Assembly: GCA_021904315.1 (NCBI GenBank)
Contig: CM038916.1
Location: 6,971,065 to 7,035,064 of the forward strand
Length of the DNA stretch: 64,000 bases
Source of the DNA: Sphagnum magellanicum
Taxonomy: Eukaryota > Streptophyta > Sphagnopsida > Sphagnales > Sphagnaceae
Direction of reading: 5' to 3'
Shown here in pieces: positions 37,215 to 47,391 of this stretch (the stretch's first letter is position 1; each line of letters starts with the position of its first letter). The notes beneath the pieces were generated by a model. The model searched no databases. It was not told where the DNA came from and saw nothing but the letters and a program-made list of their open reading frames with translations. Both the position numbers and the translations under genes were made by a program.

Positions 37215-37738
37215 GATGCAAAAGATGAGAAGAACGTTCATCCTGTTCTCAGGCTCTAGAACTTGGGAACTGAAATAGATACCCGATTAGAGCTTAGAGA
37301 ACGTGTATAACAAGAGTTGGAATTTTCAGAACAACTCTGGGGATCATGGGAACAGTAGTAAGAAGTATGGGAACCCTGAGAACCTTATCTAGACGTGGAT
37401 GCAAAAGATGAAAAAAAAGTTCATCCAACTGAAACAGATACCTATTACAGCCTTTTAGAGAGGACCGTATATCACAAGATCATGGGAACTTTCAGAACAA
37501 CTCTGGGGATCGTGGGAACAGTAGTAAGAATTATGGGAACCATTGAGAACCTTATCTAGACGTGGATGCAAAAGATGAAAACAAGGTTCATCCAAATGAA
37601 ACGTTGAGGAATACCTATTAGAGCTTTAGAGGACCTTGTATCACACAAGATCATGGGAACTTTGAGAACAACTCAAGGGATCATGGGAACAGAAGGAAGT
37701 GAATTGTGGGAACTTTGAGAACCTTATCTAGATTGCGC
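37215..37738. repeat. Three-unit satellite-like tandem repeat (about 167-183 bp) before the GluTR-binding protein gene
   Basis: Units start with GATGCAAAAGATGA at 37215, 37398 and 37565 and end with GAGAACCTTATCTAGA. Each holds several GGGAAC and GAACAACTC words (such as GATCATGGGAAC), giving a weak internal subrepeat. The array ends about 300 bp before the start codon of the next gene. Confidence 0.88.
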
Positions 37739-38042
37739 AGGTAAAAAGAAGATGAAAAGAGATAACATGGAGGGTAAGTAAAAGTGGGATGGACCATGGA
37801 CAACAAGACCTACTGTTTGTTATGTTTGTTATTTTTGTGCGGTAATTTTGATTTTTCCCCAGGTCGTCTTCTTCTTTGGTGCAGTGCGGTGGAAGAGGGG
37901 AGGAAGTAAAGGAGACGAAGGGAAGGAAGGAATTATGCGCAGAATTGGAGTAGCACGGGGCGGGCGGACGGGCGATGGGAAAGATTTTCTAGCTGAGCTT
38001 TGAAGCGATTTTGGCATATTCTGACCATCCTCTGTCATAGCT

Positions 38043-40102
38043 ATGGAGGTGCTGGGAAATGGGTTTTTGTCAAAATCCAACATTTGCAATTCTTCCAGCA
38101 GTAAGGATGTTGTTGTTCCGCTGAAGTTCTTCTCTCCGCATCAATCTTCTAGCTCCACTGCATTGTTTTCGAATGGCCGTTCTTGGTACTCCTCTTCTCT
38201 TGCTCGTCTCCCGAGATTCAGAACCAGAAGTGGTGGATGGATAAGAAGGTGTGGATCAGGGAAGATAGAAAGTGTCGCAGTAGCAACAGCGGCAGTGGTA
38301 GTAGTAGCGGCTGCCTCTTCTGCTGTTGCGGACTCGGTCAATACGACGGCAGAGACAACAGCAGCAGCAGCAGCAGCAGCGGGGGGCCTGCAGCAGGTGC
38401 TTCTTCGACCCACGGCAGCAGAGGCGGCGCGCACCGTAATGGAAGTCTGTGTAGAGGGTACGCTCTCGACTTTATCACAGGATGGATGGCCGTTGGGAAC
38501 TGAAGTCCGATTCGCAGTGGATGTGGAGGGTAACCCTGTTTTGCGTCTACAACCTTCAGCATTGCATACCAAGAACCTTCTCTCGGATAGTCGCTGTAGT
38601 CTACATGCCCAGGCAAGACTCCTCCTCCTCCTCCTCCTCCTCCAGTACAACAACAATGCTCACAGACAAGCTTCTGTTGTAAACCTAAGATGTCACTCTT
38701 TGCACCAGTCATTGTTTTAGGCAGGAACTAACTACTTTGTAGAGTTGGATGTTCGGTTTCTCCTTCTTCTCAAATTTCTGGTGGTAACTTTTTTCGGGTT
38801 GAGAGCAGCTGGAGCAACCAGGCAGACAAAAACCACAATGCACATTGCGGGGCCGAATCGTAAGAGTGGATGAGTCCAAGCTCAAAGAGGTAACAATCAC
38901 TTGATGATGAGATCTTGTTGCAAGTTCTCAAATACAAGACTGAGGGGAATCTAAGACAAACCATCTTGTTGAACTCATCCAGATGGAGTTTGCATGGGAG
39001 AGGAGATTTGGGAAGGAGCACATGCATGATGATGATGCCCTATATATGATGAAAGTGGAGCAAGCGCTTCAAGCCCAGGATATGGGTGAGGTGTGTTGAA
39101 ATTACTGAGATTCAGCTGAATGACAGGGCGTGATATCCTGATTTTGTTATTTGGAAAGGGAGGATGATGATGATGATGTCGTTGTTTGGGTCTTGATTGC
39201 ACCAGGAGGAGACTTGGGTAATGGGGACAGACTACAGTGCTGCAGTTGCTGATCCATTGAGAGAGTGTGCACCCCGAATTGTGGAAGACATGAACCGCAA
39301 GCACTGGGAAGACATTCGTCGGTTTTGCAATGTTTACACTCACTTGGATGCAGAGGTTAGCTGCCTCAGCCCAACTGGTCAAATTCTCTCTCTCTCAATA
39401 GGAATGCTGATCCTGAATGTGTATGGGCTGCCCTAAATCAGGTGAACTCACCAATTATATCTGAGCATGTACCCATTCTTAAGGTTTATGTAAACTGGCC
39501 AAGCAAAAACAGGTAGACCCTTCCCTCAAAGAGACAGGGAGAACCCAATTGTGAAGCAATTAGACCCTCTCTGAGCTCCTTGACTTGTGGCAAACACTCC
39601 TACAAAGACAACTATTGCCTTCTAAGAGCTGCTGGAGGCCTGGTTTTTTTCGCAGTCTCATTATAGTTGTTGCCTGGTGCACCCCAAAAGCTTTCAGTAG
39701 GGCTATTGTTTGCTGTTGGATCTATTCTGGCATGGCAAGCCAGATGTCCACAGGGAACATCATGGCTTTAAGTTCCACCACCAACCCCACAGCCTCTCTC
39801 TAATGAGTTGTGCCAACTAGGTGCAGAAAGCCTCACACACTCTCTCTCTCTCTCTCTCTCATATCTGACTCTTTCTTATGGTGCAGTTGGAGGAGGCCAG
39901 TATGACATGGGTGGATAGGCTTGGATTTGACATGCGAGTGCTCACATGTGAGCCCCACAAGATCCTGGAGATTCGAATCCCATTCCCTCGAGAGGTAACT
40001 GATGAGAGAGATGCTCGCTCAGCACTCACAATCATGGCACAAATTGCTTGGGAAAAGGAGCGCAATTATAACCCTGCAGAAGCTTTATTGGCAAGTGTCT
40101 AG
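38043..40102 (+). CDS. GBP: Chloroplast glutamyl-tRNA-reductase-binding protein (GBP/PGR7-like), five exons
   Basis: Exons are 38043-38612, 38809-38889, 38983-39090, 39206-39355 and 39887-40102, all joined in phase 0, giving about 374 aa. The N-terminus is Ser/Arg-rich with an Ala run, as expected for a chloroplast transit peptide. A flavin-reductase-like split-barrel domain follows (VEGTLSTLSQDGWPLGTEV near residue 140, then LLSDSRCSLHAQ). The C-terminal part (WEDIRRFCNVYTHLDAE, SMTWVDRLGFDMRV, IRIPFPREVTDERDARSAL) matches the DUF2470-like half of Arabidopsis GBP/PGR7. That protein binds glutamyl-tRNA reductase, the entry enzyme of tetrapyrrole synthesis, and protects it at the thylakoid; mutants affect photosynthetic electron flow. 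The first intron has a non-canonical GC donor (CCCAG|GCAAGA). The last intron carries a (TC)n tract. The final few residues are less certain. Confidence 0.87.
39839..39860. repeat. (TC)n microsatellite in the last GBP intron
   Basis: A pure TC run about 25 bp upstream of the exon 5 acceptor. It may add to the polypyrimidine tract. Confidence 0.9.
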
Positions 40103-41991
40103 AGTTCCAAAACAAAACCTTCTTTCTTTAGAGGGTTCTGAATCAGGCTGGAGAAGCTTAAACCCGCAAGTATCAATTTGAGATTAGGGCACTTATGCTA
40201 CAGCTTCAAGAGGAATTATCTAGCAAACATATGTGCAGCAAAGCTATGAACACTCTTGGGATGACAACCACAGAAGTGGCTGTCTTACACATCTATTGGG
40301 GATTTACACTAAGGAAACAAAGAAGCAATTGGCTCCTTTAGTTTTTCACCAACACCCACGGATTCATGCATGGCTGGGAGTACACTGGCTGAGACATTTG
40401 GACATGATACTGAAACCTGGAAGCTTCATGGTGAGTTCTTCGCAAGCAAGCACCTGTATTTGAACTGATCATCTGCGCACTAACTTGGACAAGAGAGCAA
40501 ATAATTCCAAATGTCTGCAAATAAGTTCAAAATGTTTTATGTCTTTGCAATTCAATTTCTGCCTCCCATGGGCTGTTTGCATTCTTGCCGTTTGAATGGA
40601 CCTCGGACATGTAGCCCAGCCATGTTGAGTTCTCAACAAGGAACCTAAATGCAATGCATTTTGTTTCACAAATTGAACCTGTGCAAAAACTTAAATCACA
40701 CTTCATTCCAAATGGTGACATCAATTCCCACAAAGAATGTCACAGGGGTAGAATTCTGTGGGCCAATCAACACACAAGGGGGCAGCTGAATCAACCACCT
40801 CTACTTTTAACATTGTGCAAATCATACCATATTGTAGACTGAGATGGCCTCATAGATCTGGAAATGCTGTCATTGCCACACCATAGTTGAGCTTTTCAGA
40901 AAGTTTACTGACATCTAGCATGCCATCAACCTACATGAGGCAAAAACCTAGTTCTCACTAAAACAAAACTGGGATGAAGTTCAATTCTCCTCCTTACAAT
41001 CATCTAGAGGTCCCTCTACTATCATATGAATTGGAGAACAAATAACACACCAACCTTAAGAAACCACTATTCTCACATCACAAATGCATATCATCCCACC
41101 ATCATCAACAAAACTTGCACATTGCCAACTAAAAACATCCATAATGAAAAGCCTTTTCATTGCCAAGTAGCTCAAAATGTCCATAATGAAAAAGCTACTC
41201 AATGGACCCAACATTGTGAGTGAAAGCCATTTCTCACTCTATTAATTAGGGTTTAAGGTTCAAGGTTAAAGCCTAAGAACCCTCAACAACAAACTAGATC
41301 ACTTGTTTACCAATCACACCTCATCTTGCACAACCCACCATCCATTGTGCATTTGTCTCAATGAGAGCTCAACATCAAGGTAGGGTGGCATCTTCAAATC
41401 TAGCAAGCATGATATATAACTCATATTTTGGCACTGAGGCATTAGGGGCTAAGGAGGTACCATAGCTTCATTAACTCAGGTTAGAGTTCATCCACTATGG
41501 AGTTGGACAAAGTTTGCATGCATTGGTGTGCTAGTTCACTCAAGCCTCTTCCCTTGGGGTTGCAGGGCAATTGGAAGGGCTGCCCCTTTGGATGGACTTG
41601 GAGGACCACAAAGTACATTTACTCCAAGTTGGATCCACAACAATGTGAATTTTGGACCATTGTGAAGACCCAACCATGTTGACATACATGCATCCACCAA
41701 CTCAAAATGTGCCCGTATATGAATTGTTGGATAATTTTAATGGAGCTATGAATCAACATTGGGCGGTTCCTAGGTTCTAGGTGGAACCTTTGGTTTTAGT
41801 TCCAAACAAATTTCAAGGCACTTGTTTGGATTCCTTTTTTTTGGGTTTTTTTAATGTTTTATAAATATTTTTAGATTGGACATGGTTCCAATTCTAGTTT
41901 TTTTAATTTAAAGGGTCATTTTTCTCATTTTTCAATTAGGCTGGTTTCAATTCTTAGTTCCATAACCTCCAGTTTGAAGTAACCTTTGGGT
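40103..41991. other. Intergenic DNA between GBP and the retrotransposon
   Basis: No gene is supported; the open frames are short and lack recognisable features. From about 41730 the sequence contains GGTTCC-rich words up to the left end of the retrotransposon. Confidence 0.5.
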
Positions 41992-41996
41992 TTTGT

Positions 41997-42041
41997 CATG
42001 CCCGTACATGGCCTCATACACGATGGCCATTTACGGGCATG
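41997..42041. repeat. Hairpin 1, left copy
   Basis: CATGCCCGTA pairs with TACGGGCATG, with an inner TGGCC/GGCCA stem. The right-hand copy at 51432-51476 has CATGCTCGTA and TACGAGCATG: the base that changed on one arm is matched on the other, so pairing is kept. Confidence 0.85.
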
Positions 42042-42241
42042 CCCATCATGCCTTTTAGGGTTAATGTATGCTTTTAGGGTAAGTGTACGTTCTTAGGTGA
42101 TTGTATGCTATTAGGTGTCTAGGGTTTCAGCTTGTTGGTGCTTGTATAAAAGGCCAAGCCTTTCTCTTCTCTTTTTAATTTTTTTAGAATTTTTTTGTCA
42201 AGAAAGTTTCTTCCATAATCAGATAGGATTTCTAGATGTTC

Positions 42242-42266
42242 ACGGTGGTTATTACATGACCACCGT
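42242..42266. repeat. Hairpin 2, left copy
   Basis: ACGGTGGT pairs with ACCACCGT around a 9-nt loop. The right-hand copy (51658-51682) has ATGGTGG and CCACCAT, again a paired change (C-G to T-A). Confidence 0.82.
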
Positions 42267-42304
42267 TTACATACATTACATGTTCGTCCTTCTTTGCAAT
42301 TTAA

Positions 42305-42972
42305 TTTTAGAAAAACTCTACTATTTGTTGCTTAATGTTGAAAGCGACAAATTTCTTTTGCCTTTGAGTTCTTGAGTTGTTACTACTAGTGTTGCTACTA
42401 CTAGTGTTATTGCTGTTGGAGGGAGCATAAGTTGCTACTAATGTTGCTGCTGGTTTTGTTCGAGGGAACTGGCGTTGTTACATTTATGCCAACCAACAAA
42501 ACAGGTTTCAAACTTCCGCCCCCCTTCTTTTTGTCTTTTTCACTTTTTTTTTTTTTTTTTTTTTCCTCTTTTTCACATGTAGAAATGTGCCATCCTGTGG
42601 CGAAAGGTCTTGAAGTTGTCAAGTAAAAAAAACAAAAAATTTGGTGGCAGCATTCGCCATCGCTATCGTGCCGAGATGTTCGTTCGACGTCCAACGTCTA
42701 TTGGCTTCCATGCAACGTCGAACGACGTCTGTTGTCGTCCACAAACTTCCGTCTGATTATCACCCTATGTCCTGTGTCCTACGTTTTGTCGTCTTGCCTT
42801 TTCGTCTGACATCCATTTGACCTCCGTCCAATGTCCATTTAACCTCCGTTTAACGTTCGTTTACTACCAGTCATTTTCAACAACACACCATATTCTTCAA
42901 ACTATACGTTGTGTTAAAATTTTGTAGCTAAGGCTTTATATTACTGTAAATTTTTGGGGCATGGGACAACAC
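42305..42972 (+). other. Retrotransposon leader region
   Basis: Non-coding, between the left terminal repeat and gag, with GTTGCTACTACTAGTG-like repeats at 42380-42445 and a poly-T run near 42548-42565. I could not identify a primer-binding site with confidence. ACGTCCAACGTC-like words recur at 42685-42860. Confidence 0.45.
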
Positions 42973-44280
42973 CATGTCTTCAGATGATGAGAGCACTGCT
43001 GCTCATCCAGAGCCAAGGTATCAGTTATGAAGTAACACACAATCCTTTGAACCAATATCTTTGAGTTCATGATCTTCCCAATGGTACCATCAAACATCTA
43101 CAACGCCATCATCATCTAGTACAACTCCTATTAGGAATTCAAGTTTAGGTTACACTACATTAACGATACATCAAAGTCCATTTGGAAAGGTTAATTAGTG
43201 GGGTACACCTACTGCTGCACCTGCTTTCACACCATCATCGTATATACTACTCCAAGCCGTAACCTCTACGCCCATATACACCATGGAAGTCAGTAGTTCT
43301 TCTGGGAAAATTAAGAAATTCAACGGAAGGCCAGGTATCATTTCTTTGAAGGAGTTCAAGGCAACTTTCTCAACTGTGGTTTATGAATTGGAGCTCAAAT
43401 ATGGTGCTAATTACACCGAGGCGTTTGCATTCAAACAATTGGCCCATTATGTGCACTATGAGGCATTGGATGTCTACAAACAATATTCTATAAGGATTTT
43501 GGGCATCACCCAGATTCCCAATCCAGCTTACACCATAGCCATCGCCACCGCCTCTCAAGTTGCAATTGCACATCATGGGACTGTGCCCAATAATCCAAAC
43601 CCGGTACCTACCTCAGTAAACCTTTATCCTCAACAACTCATTGTTGTTACCGTAAACATTCCTCCCACCATCGATGTGCCAGCTTTTGCTAATCCAGTGG
43701 GGGAATTCTTTCGAATTCTTGAGCTGGAATTTACTGTCAAGAATTTTGAAAAAATTATGCAGCTTGCCACCTTCTTTCAATAAAAGGATGAAACCTTCAA
43801 AATGCTATACAAGAGGCTTCTCAAACTCAAAGAGGATACCTAGAACATCACAGACCTAGAAATTGCCCACTGGTATTTTCGTTCGTTGGAAGGTACTCCA
43901 ACACTCCATGTGCAGGTTTTGCAACAAGTTTTTACAGAATTTGGAAACTCGTACATTTTGTTGGATGTGTACAACATTTCCGAAAAGTTGGAACTGGCTC
44001 ATGCACACTATGAGGCCAATACTATGAGGTCGCCATCGCGTTCAAGGCCTTAGCCTACACCAAGTGCGCTAACTAGATCATCACATTCTTCTTCAAGGGC
44101 TAAAGCTATACACTCGGCTACACCCATCCTACCTTCTTGCAACTACTGTGGCAATCCTACCCACAAAGCTAGTGAGTGCAACATTCCTTCCGAGGATCTC
44201 TTTTGTGATTATTGTGGGAAAAAGGGACATCAGGAAACTATCTATTTTGCCAAGTTCTCGCAACGGAAGTAATTCCAATT
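42973..44280 (+). pseudogene. gag: Gag relic with two CCHC zinc knuckles
   Basis: A possible gag start is the ATG at 42973, which runs into a stop after 18 codons. The longest open piece is 43283-43783 (166 codons). After a stop the homology continues in frame as FKMLYKRLLKLKED and LEGTPTLHVQVLQQV. A nucleocapsid segment follows: CNYCGNPTHKASEC (44138-44179) is a complete CCHC knuckle, and CDYCGKKGHQETIY (44204-44245) is a second whose last Cys has become Tyr. Gag packages the element RNA into particles. A downstream Leu/Gln-rich stretch (about 44410-44510, HAIQVQTLQNELESLRAQL) looks like a short coiled coil. Several stops and frame changes show it is inactive. Confidence 0.75.
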
Positions 44281-44963
44281 ACCATAGCAAAATCTACTAA
44301 CATCTTCTATTCTCCCTCAACTAAAAGCCAAGGCACCTCAACCTTCCACTCAGGCTTTGCCCACCAACGATGATTCCAATAAAAATGCTAAGAAGAAATA
44401 ACAGAATGCTAACAAGAGGGAGGTGCTTCAAGCCCATGCCATTCAAGTTCAAACTCTACAAAATGAACTCGAATCATTGAGGGCCCAACTTGCTAATCTA
44501 AAAAGCAAGTCTTCCCAACCAACTAATCATGCCCCAACATGTACAAGGTTTAGGATCACGAGAGGGACCTCCTAGCTCGTTTTATGGCCTCCCACATAAT
44601 GCCATGGTTGGGGAGTATGTTCTTTCCAGTGCAGACAATTGTAGTCTCACACCAGAACTTATTACTTCTTTTTGCCCTTCTTATGTCGTAGCATAAGAGG
44701 CTAGTGTGGCACCCAGAGTTTCTACCACTAGGTAGGTAATTCAAATTAATGAACTCACATTTGGTTCAAGTCCTATTACTAAGGCTAGAGGAGCTCGAAC
44801 AATCATGCCACAATCTTTTCGTCCTCTCAACACGGAAGAAGAACACACCTTGTTGGCGAAGGGGGAGGAGACTACTACACCACAAGTTATTAGGGCATCA
44901 AATTCTCGTGTCCTAGGAGTACATGTACATTAAAAAAACACACAATTTTCCATTGATCAACTT

Positions 44964-45640
44964 ATGGAATGCCATTTTCAAATGTGTGAAGTGGCACAAA
45001 AGCTTATGAATACACCCTTGTTTAGTTTTCAAAATTTGAAGCTAAGCACCAAGGACATAAGTGCATTATTAAAAGATACCTCAAACACTACATCAGGTCC
45101 TCTACCAATCCCTGATCCACATGCTACAAAGGTTCCATCCAACACCTTGGAGAGACACTCAATTGGCTCACGTGTTACAGATGGCATTCGTAATTTAGTC
45201 ACTAGTTCTAGCATGGCTAAACTAATGGGCTTTCCTACCTCTGATTTTACATTCACATATTAGAAGGTAATTAAAAACACCTCACTTGTGGATTTGTTGC
45301 TCAACAAAGTTGTTGTGGATAACCATTCTCTCCACAAAGTCTCTCACTCATTTCCGAAGGTGGTGCCTAGTGAGAGAACTTCCATCGCCACCGAAGTTGC
45401 CATTGTCAACAATATTGGGTCAACAATCCAAATGGGAGGACATACACCCAAAGTGGTACTCCTTGATACAAGTGCCCAACTAGTGACTCTTGGAGTTCAA
45501 TTCATCAAGAAGATGGGCATGCTTGATTCGAAACTACGGAAATCTATGTGGCAGATTCGCACCATTAGTGGGAACGTAGAGGAGGTATTTGGGGAAAGCT
45601 CGGATTTGATTGCACTTAACTTCAATGAAGGTACAAATTA
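44964..45640 (+). pseudogene. Retroviral-type aspartic protease relic
   Basis: The frame shows VPSERTSIATEVAIVNNIG, then GGHTPKVVLLDTSAQLVTLG at 45435-45495, the expected position of the D-T/S-G-A active site of retroelement pepsin-like proteases. Here the Gly is Ser (DTSA). The preceding open piece (44964-45263) is the gag-protease linker in the same frame. The enzyme would cut the polyprotein into mature parts. A stop ends the segment at 45641, before the methyltransferase. Confidence 0.7.
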
Positions 45641-46104
45641 GGAGCTTTGCTTATAGGTCAGATGTTTAGTCACCAATGCCACTAATTATGATGTGCTCAT
45701 TAAGTAAGAGGCCCTGTTTCCACCAGGTTTCACAATTGACAACTAGTTCGAGCATGCGTACTACCAAATGGTTAGGAGACTAATGGCCACCACCTAGGAC
45801 ACATACCCCTTGATTTACATGGGAACCATAGTCCTATGGCTCACCATTGTATGCTCAAGGAAACACACACTATTTCTTATATCCAACAAACTAACCACGA
45901 GTGGATACAGGGAGATGAAGAGGAGATAGCTTATGTTCAAGCTACTGAAAGCTTGAAGGTGGTTCCTACTAACATTCAACATGAACAAAAGGTTTTACGT
46001 AGGTTCAAAATAGCCTAGGAGCCCTTGGTCAAAGTTCTGTCTAGTTTTGAGAGCATGGAGAGCCATGGCAAACTGATTAAACCAGTACTTCGTCAACTAA
46101 TCAC

Positions 46105-47064
46105 TTGGACACCGCCTAAGGAGGGGATTACATTACTAAAACTCTTTGGTGGTATTAGTACAGGTCTCGAAACCTTACTACAGTCAAGGATGGTGGTTCG
46201 GAGGTATTTCTATGTAGACATTGATCCTATTGCAAGGCAAATGGCAGCATCGAAAATGATGGAGCTCAACCAAATTTCCACAATAGTTTGCAACCATCGC
46301 ACGGAAGGCCAGTTTCACTTTCTTGCCCTTTGACATACAACTAATTCAAAAGAAACATATGGAATTGCTTGGCCTTGTTGACCTCATCATTTTAGGTTGG
46401 GAGTGTCAAGGATTTTCAACAGCTGGATTTGGAGAAAGCTTGAGTGACACAAAATCCGGTCTCTTCACGGACATGGTATGATTAATCACTTAGGCTCAAT
46501 TCATTTCTCCTACGCTTGGTTATGTAATTGAAAACACCCCTTTTTAGCTTGACCAAAGGGGAAAGTCCAAGAGCACTACACGTTGGTCAAACATTACCTA
46601 GGAAAGGCACTCCTACTTGATGTGGCACAATGCAATTCCTATGCACATCAACTACACAACTAGTGGACCAACTTATCACCACTTTCAGTTCTACAGCTGG
46701 CTCTAAGATACACTATCAGAGACCCCAACCTGCAAGTTTCTCACATATTAGATGATCAAAGTTCTTGCCAACTAGTTACAAGGTAAGAGAAACCTCCTTG
46801 GTTTCTTGCGAACACAATAGGAAACTAATAGGTGCTTGGCCCACCTTTATCTCCTTCCTAGGAGCACATGCCTTTTCGGGAGATGGACCAAGCTTAGTGT
46901 ATCGTTATGCTTCAACCACTTGGGATGAACCAAGCCTAGAAGAAAGAAAAAAGGCTATGGAGTTCCAAGCTGGCATTACTAATCACACTAAGGTGACTAG
47001 ATTGGAACACAACGCTCTACTAGGGAGAGGCATGGACTTGAACTTCCTTACATGGTTGTTGGTA
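46105..47064 (+). pseudogene. Cytosine-5 DNA methyltransferase domain (DNMT3/DRM-like) inside the retrotransposon
   Basis: Signature blocks of C5-DNA-methyltransferases appear in canonical order over about 960 bp. Motif I is LLKLFGGISTGLETL (46133-46175), the S-adenosylmethionine site. Motif II is RYFYVDIDPIA (46202-46234). Motif IV is DLIILGWECQGFS (46380-46418), with the catalytic Cys after Glu rather than the usual Pro. Motif VI is VIENTP (46523-46540). A block resembling the 'RYFWGNLP' of DNMT3 reads HQLHN(stop)WTNL. Motifs IX-X are DEPSLEERKKAMEFQAG and ALLGRGMDLNFLTWLL (46923-47061). The fit to DNMT3/DRM-type spacing (motif I 'LFDGIATG', 'SGLFTDMVRL', 'LLGR') is better than to bacterial enzymes. 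It sits between protease and reverse transcriptase. At least one frameshift (near 46270) and several stops inactivate it. Confidence 0.82.
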
Positions 47065-47391
47065 ACATGTGTACTCTTTCAAATGTACACAACACTAACA
47101 CTTATTCAATTAACTTGCAGTTCTAGTGATGCAATCACATGGCACCCTGACCAAGTACATTTACTTATCTTCAACACTCTACATTTCATTATTAGTGTTG
47201 GGGGGGAGGAGGTACCATGTAATTTGATTCAAGTTGTGTCTAATACACCTGGAAGTACATTAGCTTTTAGAGAAAAAATTATAACCTTTTACGAATCTAC
47301 GCAGTTGGATAGTGGAGAACCCAATACACCAGGTTCTTCAAACACACTTTCCAACTCAATTCCATGTGTTTCCAACTACCCTTTCGTTATG

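Larger units (their letters stand above)
41996..42304 (+). repeat. Left terminal repeat core ('core 1') of the methyltransferase retrotransposon
   Basis: It matches 51432-51720 along its length, including a TATA-like TATAAA (42145-42150; partner near 51561) that probably drove transcription. It lacks the 190-bp segment that precedes the right-hand core (51239-51431), so the left repeat is either truncated or split. Confidence 0.82.

Noticed and set aside
38141..38712. Overlapping minus-strand and second-frame open frames of 106-171 codons in GBP exon 1
   Set aside because: They are composition-driven by Ala, Ser and Gly codon repeats of the transit-peptide region; only the sense frame matches the family and continues into the other exons.
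46025..46333. Stand-alone host methyltransferase gene or pseudogene
   Set aside because: Gag-protease lies directly upstream and the RT shares the frame of motifs IX-X on the same strand, so the domain belongs to the retrotransposon polyprotein.
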